Shown: positions 18,398 through 26,768 of the stretch, piece by piece
Numbering within the stretch: the stretch's first letter is position 1
Layout: every line of letters starts with the position of its first letter
NCBI RefSeq assembly: GCF_001428045.1
Contig: NZ_LMSD01000012.1
Coordinates: forward strand, 1,006,735 to 1,070,734
Reading direction: 5' to 3'
Source: Paenibacillus sp. Soil750
Lineage (GTDB): Bacteria > Bacillota > Bacilli > Paenibacillales > NBRC-103111
Length of the DNA stretch: 64,000 bases
Program-made: the position numbers and the translations under genes
Notes under the pieces: generated by a model
The model's input: only the letters and a program-made list of their open reading frames with translations
The model's database searches: none
What the model was told of the DNA's origin: nothing

Positions 18398-18533
18398 GAA
18401 ATAAGCCAACTGCCCCTTTATTCCATTTTGAATTGTGTTATAATGAATATAATTTCATATAGTTCTGGTTTTCATCGATGGTAGGTTCAGGCGTAGTTCT
18501 TATTCTAATCTTCTGATTGGAAGGGTGATGCTT

Positions 18534-18722
18534 GTGGAGACAGTCAAATTATCCAGGATTGTAATGAAATTAACGCCCGAGTTGTATCCCTCTTTGACCA
18601 GCAATGAGTTGGAATCCGAGATCGTACTACGGTTCGGTATAGAGGCACTCGCAGCGGAAGATGTCATGGAAATTATTCAATTTAGCATTTCGGAACATCA
18701 TAAGGACACCCTGTACCATTGA
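18534..18722 (+). CDS. Small unknown protein
   Basis: About 62 residues, soluble and helical, ending FSISEHHKDTLYH. The start is ambiguous between GTG 18525, ATG 18528 and GTG 18534; GGAAGGGTG fits 18534 best. The stop codon falls inside the terminator hairpin, an economical arrangement that argues for a real gene. No family is recognised. Confidence 0.55.
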   Translation: METVKLSRIVMKLTPELYPSLTSNELESEIVLRFGIEALAAEDVMEIIQFSISEHHKDTLYH

Positions 18723-18736
18723 GGGTGTCTTTTTTT
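18704..18736 (+). terminator. Terminator overlapping the stop codon of the small unknown gene
   Basis: GGACACCCT / AGGGTGTC hairpin followed by seven T. Confidence 0.9.
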
Positions 18737-18846
18737 GGATCTCTTAGGCATATACTGTTATTAAAATTGTAATAAATAGGCTATATGGGTTATGATAAGT
18801 CCATGATATAATATAGCTAAGATAAATTTTACTGGAGGTGTCTGGA

Positions 18847-19071
18847 ATGGGAGCTTTATCTCCTTGGCACATCATACTAGTTGCGATCGTTGCCCTGCTT
18901 TTATTTGGGCCTAATAAACTGCCTGAGCTTGGTCGAGGTTTTGGCAAAATGTTCCGAGAGTTCAAAGATGCAACAAATGGAAACGGCAGCAACTCATCAA
19001 CAGATGATCAACCTTCGATTGCTCGGAAAGAAATTAACCCTGAAGTATCGAATAGCGAATCGAATAAGTAA
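18847..19071 (+). CDS. tatA: Twin-arginine translocase subunit TatA
   Basis: 74 residues. A single N-terminal membrane helix (residues 6-22), the hinge FGPNKLPELGRGFGKMFREFK and an acidic polar tail are diagnostic of TatA/E. It forms the translocation pore for folded proteins together with TatC. No tatC is adjacent, as often seen for extra tatA copies. ATG 18847 has GGAGGTG at spacing 7; an upstream in-frame GTG lies inside that site and is rejected. Confidence 0.93.
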   Translation: MGALSPWHIILVAIVALLLFGPNKLPELGRGFGKMFREFKDATNGNGSNSSTDDQPSIARKEINPEVSNSESNK

Positions 19072-19078
19072 GTCCAAG

Positions 19079-19108
19079 CACCTGGAGGCCAAGCTTCTAG
19101 GTGTTTTT
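19079..19108 (+). terminator. Terminator after tatA
   Basis: CACCT...AGGTG hairpin with five T; the interior contains GGAGGCCAAGCTTC (19084-19097), identical to the tpx terminator. Confidence 0.85.
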
Positions 19109-19241
19109 GTTTTTAATCCTACTTAAGACTGTGTACCTCATGTGCCAAATGACTCATACAAGCTTCTACAAAAGCCTACAAATTTCCTCTGTGCGTAGTT
19201 TCCCGCTTGGCTTATAATGAAAGCTAGAAACAAGGATTGGA

Positions 19242-20450
19242 GTGGACTTATACATCATGGAAATATTACTCGCCTCGCTTGCCCTTATCTGGGGTAATGT
19301 TACGGCCGCAAACCCCGATGCAAGCTTTGAACAGCTTGTGCAAGCTTCGCTAGATGCGAAGAACGCTGTTGCTATCGTTCAACCCGTCACGCCTGCGACA
19401 CCTACGGATGCAACGGATCCACTCGCACCAGTCAACAAGGTAGATCCACAGAAAGATGCCCCTGTCGTTAAAGGGATCTACGCTACTGCTCACAGTGCTG
19501 GCGGTTCACGACTCAATACGCTAGTAAAATTACTTGATGATACCGATTTGAATGCGATGGTTATCGATGTGAAAGATGACTGGGGCTACATTACTTGGGA
19601 AACTGGGAATGCTGAGCTCGATGCAATGGGAACCACTCAGAAAATCATTGGCAACATGCCAGGTCTCATGACAACACTCCAAGAACATAACATTTATCCA
19701 ATCGCACGTATTGTTGTCTTTAAAGACACGGTTCTTGCTAAAAAGAAACCTGAAATATCTTTCGTGAATCCAGATGGCACATTGTGGGGGAATGGTAAAA
19801 ACCCTCCTGATAGCTTCGTGAATCCGTACAGCAAAGAGGTATGGGACTACAATATCGCTGTTGCGAAAGAAGCAGTCAAAGCAGGCTTCAAAGAAATTCA
19901 GTTTGATTACGTTCGCTTCCCAGAAGGCTTCGAGAAACGAGCAGACATCCTCAAATATACCAAAGATGAGCGTTCACGGATTGATGCGGTCTCTTCTTTC
20001 GTGAAATATGCGAGAGAGCAATTATCTCCACTGGGTGTTCGCGTCTCTGTTGACATTTTCGGATATGCAGCGTCTGTTCCGGCTGCTGAAGGTATTGGTC
20101 AAGATTTCGAGAAAATCTCACAAAATGTCGATGTCATTGCTCCTATGATTTATCCAAGCCATTACAGTACTGGTTGGTTCGGCTCCAAAGTACCTGATGC
20201 TGCACCGTACGCCACAATTAATGGTGCTTCCAAGGATACCAATAAGAAGCTTGAAGCTATTGATAAGAAAGGCTGGAAGCCGGTTATCCGCCCTTGGATA
20301 CAAGACTTTACTGCTTCTTGGGTGCCAGGCTATATTAAATACGGCAAGCATGAATTAGATGAGCAGATTCGAGCCTTGAAGGATAACGGTGTTAATGAGT
20401 ATTTACTATGGAATGCCAACAATAATTACACAGCTAATGTAAATTATTAA
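19242..20450 (+). CDS. Putative glycoside hydrolase, DUF4015 family, exported
   Basis: 402 residues. An N-terminal hydrophobic segment (residues about 6-22) ending TAANPDA looks like a weak signal peptide or anchor; a P/T/A-rich linker follows. From residue 77 the DUF4015 TIM-barrel-like domain appears: VKGIYATAHSAGG, VIDVKDDWG, KEIQFDYVRFPEG (probable catalytic Asp), VDIFGYA and DVIAPMIYPSHY. These are predicted extracellular glycosidases, substrate unknown. GTG 19242 is spaced 5 from AAGGA; ATG 19257 is the alternative. Confidence 0.85.
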   Translation: MDLYIMEILLASLALIWGNVTAANPDASFEQLVQASLDAKNAVAIVQPVTPATPTDATDPLAPVNKVDPQKDAPVVKGIYATAHSAGGSRLNTLVKLLDDTDLNAMVIDVKDDWGYITWETGNAELDAMGTTQKIIGNMPGLMTTLQEHNIYPIARIVVFKDTVLAKKKPEISFVNPDGTLWGNGKNPPDSFVNPYSKEVWDYNIAVAKEAVKAGFKEIQFDYVRFPEGFEKRADILKYTKDERSRIDAVSSFVKYAREQLSPLGVRVSVDIFGYAASVPAAEGIGQDFEKISQNVDVIAPMIYPSHYSTGWFGSKVPDAAPYATINGASKDTNKKLEAIDKKGWKPVIRPWIQDFTASWVPGYIKYGKHELDEQIRALKDNGVNEYLLWNANNNYTANVNY

Positions 20451-20466
20451 TCGTCAAATTTGTAAG

Positions 20467-20503
20467 TACCCTGAGAGACTATTTATGCTCTCGGGGTATT
20501 TTT
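20467..20503 (+). terminator. Terminator after the DUF4015 gene
   Basis: TACCCTGAGAG / CTCTCGGGGTA hairpin with a T-run. Confidence 0.9.
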
Positions 20504-20586
20504 GCGTGCGGCCCGAGTTTACTTTCGGTTTCCATTTCATTTATCATGGTAGTAGTCATTTCGAATTATAAAAAGGATGTGATGAT

Positions 20587-21543
20587 ATGCTGAAAATAGT
20601 AGCTGTAACAGGCATGAATCTAACTTCTATGCAAGAGCAAATCCCTCCAGACTTGAAAGAACGCATCCAGTTTCATTGGTTTTCCTCTTCCAAGGATGCT
20701 GGCGATCTGCTCCCTGATGCTGATGTGATCATCTCAGCAGGTCGATTACACCCTGACATCGTCAGTCGTGCCCCTAAGTTGAAGTGGGTGCAAACCTTAT
20801 CCGCAGGCGTTGATAAACTGCCTCTTGCAGAGCTCGATCAACGTCAAGTGATTGTTACGAATGCTAGAGGTGTTCACACCATTCAAATGAGTGAATTTGC
20901 ACTGAGTCTCATGCTGCAATGGGTTCGGAAAGCTAATTTACTTCATGATAATCAGCAGCAGCACGTGTGGGATAATCAAGTTCGCTTTGGTGAATTGCAC
21001 AGTAAAACAATTGGAATTATTGGTGCTGGTGCCATCGGCGAGGCTGTTGCTCGCAAAGCCAAAGCATTCGATATGTCAGTCATCGGCCTGAATCGTTCGG
21101 GGACACCACAAGCCGCCTTTGATACAACCGTTCACGGGGAAGATGGCCTTCAGCTGCTGCTATCTCAAAGTGATTTCATTGTCGTTCTGCTTCCAAGTAC
21201 AGTGAAAACACGGGGCTTCTTGCAAAAAGAGCATCTAGCGCTTATGAAGCCGAGCGCCTTTTTCATTAATTTAGCTCGCGGCGATGTGCTGGATGAAAAT
21301 GCTTTGATTCAAGCCTTGCAGGAAGGCAAACTTGCTGGCGCAGCGTTAGATGTTTTTGAGCAAGAGCCGTTACCAGCTGCTTCCCCCCTTTGGAATATGA
21401 AGAATGTCATCCTAACCCCACATATTGCTGGGTCATCTGAACATTATACGGATCGTGTTTCCACCATTTTCTATCACAATTTACGTGCGATGCTGGATGG
21501 CGGAGAGATGATCAATGTTGTGGACTTGGCGGAGGGTTATTAA
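20587..21543 (+). CDS. D-2-hydroxyacid dehydrogenase (NAD(P)-dependent)
   Basis: 318 residues. It interconverts a 2-oxoacid and a D-2-hydroxyacid. The nucleotide-binding loop is GIIGAGAIGEAVA (about residue 141), and the catalytic triad is visible as Arg in NLARGDVLDE, Glu in ALDVFEQEPLP and His in LTPHIAGSS. The N-terminal catalytic domain is divergent, so glyoxylate, hydroxypyruvate or another acid is possible. It is monocistronic, ATG 20587 after AAAAGGATGTGATG. Confidence 0.9.
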   Translation: MLKIVAVTGMNLTSMQEQIPPDLKERIQFHWFSSSKDAGDLLPDADVIISAGRLHPDIVSRAPKLKWVQTLSAGVDKLPLAELDQRQVIVTNARGVHTIQMSEFALSLMLQWVRKANLLHDNQQQHVWDNQVRFGELHSKTIGIIGAGAIGEAVARKAKAFDMSVIGLNRSGTPQAAFDTTVHGEDGLQLLLSQSDFIVVLLPSTVKTRGFLQKEHLALMKPSAFFINLARGDVLDENALIQALQEGKLAGAALDVFEQEPLPAASPLWNMKNVILTPHIAGSSEHYTDRVSTIFYHNLRAMLDGGEMINVVDLAEGY

Positions 21544-21559
21544 TTTGATAGGCAGATGC

Positions 21560-21775
21560 ACATACGAACTCTAACGGACATGATGATCGTTATTTCTACA
21601 CAAAAAGGATGTTTGTTAATCTAACGGACATGATGGACGTTATTGTGCCATTTCGACTCGAATAAAGAGCTAATTCTGCTGAATAGCATCCACTGTGGCA
21701 GTTAGAGTTTTAAAGGCGTCTATTTAAGCCAGATAGCGTCCTCTATGTCCGTTAGCGGATAAGTTGGTGATCTGG
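21560..21775. repeat. Intergenic repeat units of the TAACGGACA type
   Basis: CTAACGGACATGATG-A-TCGTTATT at 21571, CTAACGGACATGATGGACGTTATT at 21621 continuing to GCCATTT, and an inverted copy ending TGTCCGTTAG at 21746-21755, plus a degenerate inverted copy near 21690. The same core recurs at 46393-46578. No coding potential is seen. Confidence 0.7.
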
Positions 21776-21872
21776 AGCAAAAGAATTCGGGAGTTTGCGG
21801 AGTTCGGGGATTCGAGAGAGTTCAGGTATTCGAGAGTTCGGGGATTCGGGAGCTCAGAAGCTCGGAAGCCAG
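21776..21872. repeat. Degenerate G-rich tandem tract
   Basis: A run of imperfect units built on GGGATTCG, GAGAGTTC and GGGAGCTC (for example GGAGTTCGGGGATTCGAGAG), directly after the TAACGGACA units and before the serS terminator. It has no usable coding signals. Confidence 0.7.
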
Positions 21873-21917
21873 TAAGCACAGAAAATCCTAGCCAAAGCAA
21901 ATCCGCCCCTCTCAACA

Positions 21918-21960
21918 AAAAGCCCCTTATCCTACCGAAACACTTAGGATAAGGGGCTTT
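21918..21960. terminator. Bidirectional terminator at the serS 3' end
   Basis: AAAGCCCCTTATCCTA / TAGGATAAGGGGCTTT, a 16-bp perfect stem with a 10-nt loop. Confidence 0.95.
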
Positions 21961-21966
21961 CTACGA

Positions 21967-23247
21967 TTAAACGCTAATGGCTTCCAGCCCTCGCATATAC
22001 GGTCGCAACGCAGGGGGGATGTAGATTGAGCCATCTGCCTGTTGATGATTTTCTAGCAATGGAATAAGGATCCGCGGCGATGCAACGGCCGTATTATTCA
22101 GTGTGTAGCAATAACGCAACACCCCTTCTTGATCTCGATAACGCAAATTACTGCGTCTAGCTTGGAAATCCAGCAGGCTCGACGACGAATGCGTTTCGCC
22201 GTATGCCCCTCGGCTAGGCATCCATGTTTCAATATCGAATTGCTTGTAGTTTTTGGCCCCCATGTCCCCCGAACACACCGCCACAACGCGGTATGGCAGT
22301 TCTAGACAGGCAAGTAAATCCTCGGCATTTTGTGTGATCAACTGCAGCATGCGATCTGCTTCATCCGCATTATTTTCGCAGAGGATCACTTGCTCAACCT
22401 TCGCAAATTGATGGACACGATATAATCCCCGTACATCTCTTCCCGCTGAGCCCGCTTCTTTCCGGAAGCAATTCGACACGGCTGCTAACTGAATTGGCCC
22501 CTCCGATAGATCGACGATCTCTCCCGCATAGTACGAAATCAACGGACCTTCCGAAGTACCAACTAACCATGTGTTGTCCGCAGGAAGCTCATACGTTTGA
22601 TCTTTACCTGCTGGAAAGAAAGCCGCATTGAGCAGTGTTTCCTCCCGCACCATAAGCGGTACATCCATGACGGTGAATCCACGATCCGTCAGTAAGTCAA
22701 TGGCCAGCTGTTGGACAGCCCTGTGCAAATAAAGCCCCATTCCTTTGAGATAATAATTGCGGCTGCCCGCGATCTTCACACCCCGACCAACATCAATCAT
22801 GCTCAACGCTTCACCAAGTTGAAGGTGATCTTTCATCTCGAAGTTAAAAGTCGGCTTATCTCCAACGACCTTCAGCTCTACATTCTCTTGATCGCTCTCA
22901 CCTATTGGTGTATCCGGCGAAGCTAGATTCGGTATTTTCAGCATGAGTTCCTTGAACTTCTGTTCAAACTCGTTCAATTCCGCTTCCAGTGCCGCGAGGC
23001 TTTGATTCCAGCCGCGAACTTGCTCCTTCAAGCCTTCTGCTTCGGCGATTTTCCTCTGATTCATTAGTGAGGCGATTTGTTCCGAAGCGCGATTGCGATC
23101 TGCTCGCAGAAGATCGGCTTGGCCCAGCAATCCCCTCTTCTTCTCATCGACTACGAGCAGTTCCTCCACGTGGCATTCTACACCTTTTTGAATAGCTGCT
23201 GCTTTCACTTGATCTTGGTTGTTTCGAATCCATTTGATATCCAGCAT
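21967..23247 (-). CDS. serS: Seryl-tRNA synthetase
   Basis: 426 residues. It charges tRNA-Ser. The N-terminal 110 residues form the long coiled-coil arm that grips the tRNA variable loop; the class II core follows with motif 2 (FRKEAGSAGRDVRGLYRVHQF) and motif 3. Motif 3 reads TAVASPRILIPLLEN rather than the common AVGRTLxALLEN, with the key Arg kept, so this is a divergent SerRS type. ATG 23247 has AGAGGAAG upstream. Expression is controlled by a T-box leader, as expected for aminoacyl-tRNA synthetase genes. Confidence 0.93.
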   Translation of the reverse strand: MLDIKWIRNNQDQVKAAAIQKGVECHVEELLVVDEKKRGLLGQADLLRADRNRASEQIASLMNQRKIAEAEGLKEQVRGWNQSLAALEAELNEFEQKFKELMLKIPNLASPDTPIGESDQENVELKVVGDKPTFNFEMKDHLQLGEALSMIDVGRGVKIAGSRNYYLKGMGLYLHRAVQQLAIDLLTDRGFTVMDVPLMVREETLLNAAFFPAGKDQTYELPADNTWLVGTSEGPLISYYAGEIVDLSEGPIQLAAVSNCFRKEAGSAGRDVRGLYRVHQFAKVEQVILCENNADEADRMLQLITQNAEDLLACLELPYRVVAVCSGDMGAKNYKQFDIETWMPSRGAYGETHSSSSLLDFQARRSNLRYRDQEGVLRYCYTLNNTAVASPRILIPLLENHQQADGSIYIPPALRPYMRGLEAISV

Positions 23248-23284
23248 GTTCCGTCACCGCTTCCTCTTCTTATAGGTGAAAAAG

Positions 23285-23491
23285 ACAAAAAACGCCCTCA
23301 GTCCGATTGGGACGAGGAGCGTTCTGCTCGCGGTGCCACCCAACTTGATGATGACATCAATGGTCATCATCCGCTTGGTTCCGCGATAACGGGCGGTGCC
23401 GGTTTATTTAGAGAAGAATCTTGCGTCCTTCCGATCATGAACGTCTCCGAGTTGGATGCTCTTCATAGACATGATGTCGATTTATATATTG
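23285..23491 (-). promoter_or_regulatory. T-box leader of serS
   Basis: Read on the minus strand, the leader contains the invariant GGGTGGCACCGCG antiterminator sequence (complement at 23329-23341) followed by the terminator AACGCTCCTCGTCCC...GAGGGCGTTTTTT (down to 23285). Upstream is GGCACCGCCCGTTATCGCGG, a stem II/III-like region. Uncharged tRNA-Ser should stabilise the antiterminator. The specifier codon could not be assigned with certainty. Confidence 0.9.
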
Positions 23492-23497
23492 TTCGCT

Positions 23498-23526
23498 ATT
23501 ATAGCCGAAATGCAAATGAAGATCAA
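23498..23526 (-). promoter_or_regulatory. Sigma-A promoter of the serS T-box transcript
   Basis: Minus strand TTGATC (23526-23521), 17-bp spacer, TATAAT (23503-23498). The -35 box lies only about 20 bp after the pfkA stop codon. Confidence 0.75.
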
Positions 23527-23547
23527 CACCTATTAGCAAAATTAGGC

Positions 23548-24516
23548 TTATTGAGACAAACGGCTAGCCAATTCATAAAGTTCCATATTAAAGGTACGTT
23601 TCGTGTTAACAACAAGATCGATATCCGTTGCTACAAGCTCACCTTTGATAATACCACAAGCTTTGGAAGAATCACCCTCCATCAGTTTGCGAACAGCAAA
23701 ATCGCCTAGACGGCTTGCCAAGATACGGTCATTATGCGTAGGCGCACCACCGCGTTGAATATGACCTAGAACGGTCACACGAGGTTCAATCCCGTTCGTT
23801 TCCGTAATCTGCTTCGCAATACCTTCACCAGTTCCTGCTCCTTCTGCTACAAGGATAATACTGTGACGCTTGCCATGGTTGAAGTTATCTTTCATCCGAT
23901 TAGCAACCTCTGTAACATCCACATTCACCTCTGGCACAATAATGGTTTCAGCACCGCTGGCAAGTCCCGCATACAGGGCAATTTCACCACAATGACGTCC
24001 CATAACTTCGACAACTGATGAACGTTCATGAGATGTCATCGTATCCCGCAGCTTATTAATGGCATCCACAACGATACTTACAGCTGTATCGAATCCAATT
24101 GTAAAATCAGTGAATGGGATGTCGTTGTCGATTGTCCCCGGTAGGCCCATTGTTTTGATACCCAATTTGCTAAGCTTGTTCGCTCCTTGATAGGAACCAT
24201 CTCCACCAATAACAACTAGGCCATCAATTCCGCGTCTACGCAAGTTGTCTGCACCGATTTGCTGTCCTTCAGGTGTCATAAATTCTTTACAACGAGCCGT
24301 TTGGAGAATCGTTCCTCCACGCTGAATGATGTCACCTACGCTACGCAAGTCCATTTTGCGAATATCATCGTTAATAAGTCCTTGATATCCACGCTGAACG
24401 GCATACACTTCGAGCCCATGGTATAGTGCACTTCGAACAACCGCTCGAACTGCTGCATTCATACCTTGAGAATCTCCTCCACTGGTTAAAACGGCAATTG
24501 ATTTTACTGCTGACAT
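23548..24516 (-). CDS. pfkA: 6-phosphofructokinase (ATP-dependent)
   Basis: 322 residues, standard PfkA length. It converts fructose 6-phosphate to the 1,6-bisphosphate in glycolysis. Landmarks are the ATP-site TSGGDSQGMNAAVRA, GGDGSYQGA, the catalytic PGTIDNDI, the substrate site VEVMGRHCGEIAL and LGHIQRGG. ATG 24516 follows AAGGAGG. Firmicutes usually have pyruvate kinase downstream; here serS follows instead, with no terminator between, so pfkA transcripts should run into the T-box. Confidence 0.97.
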   Translation of the reverse strand: MSAVKSIAVLTSGGDSQGMNAAVRAVVRSALYHGLEVYAVQRGYQGLINDDIRKMDLRSVGDIIQRGGTILQTARCKEFMTPEGQQIGADNLRRRGIDGLVVIGGDGSYQGANKLSKLGIKTMGLPGTIDNDIPFTDFTIGFDTAVSIVVDAINKLRDTMTSHERSSVVEVMGRHCGEIALYAGLASGAETIIVPEVNVDVTEVANRMKDNFNHGKRHSIILVAEGAGTGEGIAKQITETNGIEPRVTVLGHIQRGGAPTHNDRILASRLGDFAVRKLMEGDSSKACGIIKGELVATDIDLVVNTKRTFNMELYELASRLSQ

Positions 24517-24553
24517 ATTAAATTTCCTCCTTCATAATTCTTGTGAATGACAT

Positions 24554-25645
24554 TCATGATGTCGTACGGATGTACATACTATTTATCCAGAAAAAAAGCC
24601 TGGTTAAAGGACTATTTTTCATCAGACGCTTTGAGATTTTTTTCACTTGGTGTTGACTGTTGACCTTAGGGTCAGATAAATAGAGAGCAAGCAAACCTTC
24701 GATTATCATACGATGAAATCTCGGATGTTCCAAGAACAAAATTTTACTTCTCGCCTCTTGGACAATGAAAGCGATTCGCTCTACGGTTGTATCTAACGAA
24801 TCGTAGTAGGTACAGAAATTCAAGTCTCCACCTACAATATCTTCTTCCTGATCAATTAAATAATCAAGCAGAATATGAAGGCCACACACATAAGGAAAAT
24901 AAGCTTCCCGGATGGATTCCACCTGCTTGTCCGTCAGATTTGGATCACACGCACCCAAAAATAGCATAAACATACCTAACGTTGATCCCGTTGCAGCAGC
25001 AAACTCATTCCAATCAATCTGGCGATATTTATGGTGATGATCTTCCCACCATTGATGCAGCTGTGGCTCGCGTAAATCCTTACGAATATGCTTGTACACC
25101 TGCAAATCACAGTATAAGCCTACAAACTCTTTGACCTGGTCAGCCACTTTCAAATATGAAGGCATCTGGCTAATAGAAGTCTGGCATTGCTGAACAAGAT
25201 CTCTTAAATAGCCCCCGTCTTCTTTCTCATCTCTGAACGCATAGTAATCATGCAGAGGCTTCGCAGGATCAACTGCATCTAGCATAGATTGATGTAATTG
25301 TCGAAAGTCCTTCGGATCCAGCGACGTGCTGCGATCACATAAATTATCCAAGTAGTCACTGATTGACTGGAATGCGACGATGAGTGGAATAAGCACGTGG
25401 CGCATCGATAAATGAGCAGCTGCATACACAGCTCCTCCTTGACAATGAAATTGCTTCGTTGCAATGCTTGCTAGTGCTTGAGTACGAAGCTCTTCATCGG
25501 GAATACTCGTAGCTCTACTTTTCCAAAAGCTCAATTGTTCATTGACACCAGGTAAAATATAGCGATAAACACTAATCATTAATCGGATGGGCCCCTGTGG
25601 AACCTTCGCATGGCTCCTTATTCTACTTTTGTCCAATTGCTTCAA
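24554..25645 (-). CDS. ytpB: Tetraprenyl-beta-curcumene synthase (YtpB family, DUF2600)
   Basis: 363 residues, all helical. YtpB of Bacillus makes sesquarterpene precursors from linear prenyl diphosphates. Family landmarks are FHCQGGAVYAA, SDYLDNLCDRSTSLDP (acidic Asp-rich site), and LLDYLIDQEEDI. I place the start at TTG 25645, spaced 7 from GGAGGA; the longer reading frame would overlap the preceding gene by 145 bp, and the chosen N-terminus matches YtpB length. It overlaps the upstream 210-residue gene by 23 bp, so the two are translationally linked. Confidence 0.88.
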   Translation of the reverse strand: MKQLDKSRIRSHAKVPQGPIRLMISVYRYILPGVNEQLSFWKSRATSIPDEELRTQALASIATKQFHCQGGAVYAAAHLSMRHVLIPLIVAFQSISDYLDNLCDRSTSLDPKDFRQLHQSMLDAVDPAKPLHDYYAFRDEKEDGGYLRDLVQQCQTSISQMPSYLKVADQVKEFVGLYCDLQVYKHIRKDLREPQLHQWWEDHHHKYRQIDWNEFAAATGSTLGMFMLFLGACDPNLTDKQVESIREAYFPYVCGLHILLDYLIDQEEDIVGGDLNFCTYYDSLDTTVERIAFIVQEARSKILFLEHPRFHRMIIEGLLALYLSDPKVNSQHQVKKISKRLMKNSPLTRLFFWINSMYIRTTS

Positions 25646-26255
25646 GTAAACTTCCTCCACAACTTTGTTCATAGCAGAATTGAAGTAATAATTGCATTTC
25701 AGATCGCTGTATTTGGCGTAACCAACTATCAACTGTAGGATTCTGAACAAGCGATACCTGAATTTCAATCACATCAATAAATACGTATGGATTCCAAACT
25801 GGCGATGTTACAAGTACTTCAAGCTTATGTCGAAGTGCTTCATTTTCCAATTCCATGAAGTCTTTGAGCGATAGATTATCTCTTACAAATTGGATTAGAT
25901 TAGAAAAAATAGGATGATGACCAACGTCGTTAAACCAGTATTTCGCATTACTATAGTCGCCTTCCATCCGATGCATAAGAGCATGCCAGTAACTTCCGGT
26001 AGGATTCGTAATTTCCTGCGAGATATCGTGAGATTTATCTAGACTTTCATTTAGAAGAAACAAGCCTGCTTTAATAGCTAACCCATAGGGGAGCTGCTCA
26101 GGACTTCCTTCCGTAATCAATGATGTTGAGAGTCCTTCGATCCGTGCATCCATTGCGACGTCCCACTCTTCAATTGGATAAAGCGCAGGGAGATGCTCCA
26201 GAAGTGGTTTCGCTATCGTTCCTAGCCAGTTATTCCCATCCTTATTGCTATGCAT
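25623..26255 (-). CDS. Unknown protein with HAxxHRxEGD-NAKYWF motif, partner of ytpB
   Basis: 210 residues, soluble and mostly helical. The best-marked segment is YWHALMHRMEGDYSNAKYWF (about residues 89-108), whose clustered His, Arg, Glu and Asp suggest a metal or phosphate site. I do not recognise a characterised family. ATG 26255 follows AAGGGAGA. It lies 28 bp after the 104-residue gene and overlaps ytpB, so the three form an operon; a role connected to terpene synthesis is inference. Confidence 0.75.
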   Translation of the reverse strand: MHSNKDGNNWLGTIAKPLLEHLPALYPIEEWDVAMDARIEGLSTSLITEGSPEQLPYGLAIKAGLFLLNESLDKSHDISQEITNPTGSYWHALMHRMEGDYSNAKYWFNDVGHHPIFSNLIQFVRDNLSLKDFMELENEALRHKLEVLVTSPVWNPYVFIDVIEIQVSLVQNPTVDSWLRQIQRSEMQLLLQFCYEQSCGGSLLEAIGQK

Positions 26256-26283
26256 GCAGTCATTCTCCCTTCATTGACAACCA

Positions 26284-26598
26284 TTAATGGTGGGTTTTTG
26301 ATTCCAAATCCTGATTAGTCCGGAACCAGAGATGAAGATCATTTATGATTGAAGCCAAGTCAGCAATATCGGAATTCAAACGGCAGGAGGTTACAAAATC
26401 GTCTTCCTTATCGAGTTTATTTTGCTTTTCAATGATTTGTGCTTCCAATTTCATAATTCGATCCGGAATAACGCCTCGAATTTGTTCCCACTGTAATAAC
26501 AGATTTATGCGAACAGCAGCATCATACATTTCCCACTCCAATTCCAAAACGGGAATCTCAATGCCGAGTCTTTCATCATACTGAAAATAGCTGTTCAT
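26284..26598 (-). CDS. Unknown 104-residue coiled-coil protein, first gene of the ytpB operon
   Basis: 104 residues, acidic and helical, with a central heptad-like stretch (IMKLEAQIIEKQNKLDKED). No membrane segment or known domain is seen. ATG 26598 follows a perfect AAGGAGG. Tight spacing to the next gene supports coexpression with ytpB. It could be a small adaptor; this is only a guess from shape. Confidence 0.65.
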   Translation of the reverse strand: MNSYFQYDERLGIEIPVLELEWEMYDAAVRINLLLQWEQIRGVIPDRIMKLEAQIIEKQNKLDKEDDFVTSCRLNSDIADLASIINDLHLWFRTNQDLESKTHH

Positions 26599-26768
26599 TC
26601 ATGTATACCTCCTTGCAGGCAAAACTGGCAGTCTTGTTCAAGAAACATTCTACCTTTAAATGTATCACTTCAAACCTTCGGTTTCCAGTTAAAATTGTAT
26701 GTCATCCCGATTTCATTTTCTGATATACTTAAGAAATGTTTTGCAAAACGCGAAGGAGTGCGATTTGG

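Noticed and set aside
23077..23709. A 210-codon plus-strand frame across serS start, T-box and pfkA end
   Set aside because: It overlaps a T-box leader and two real genes on the opposite strand.
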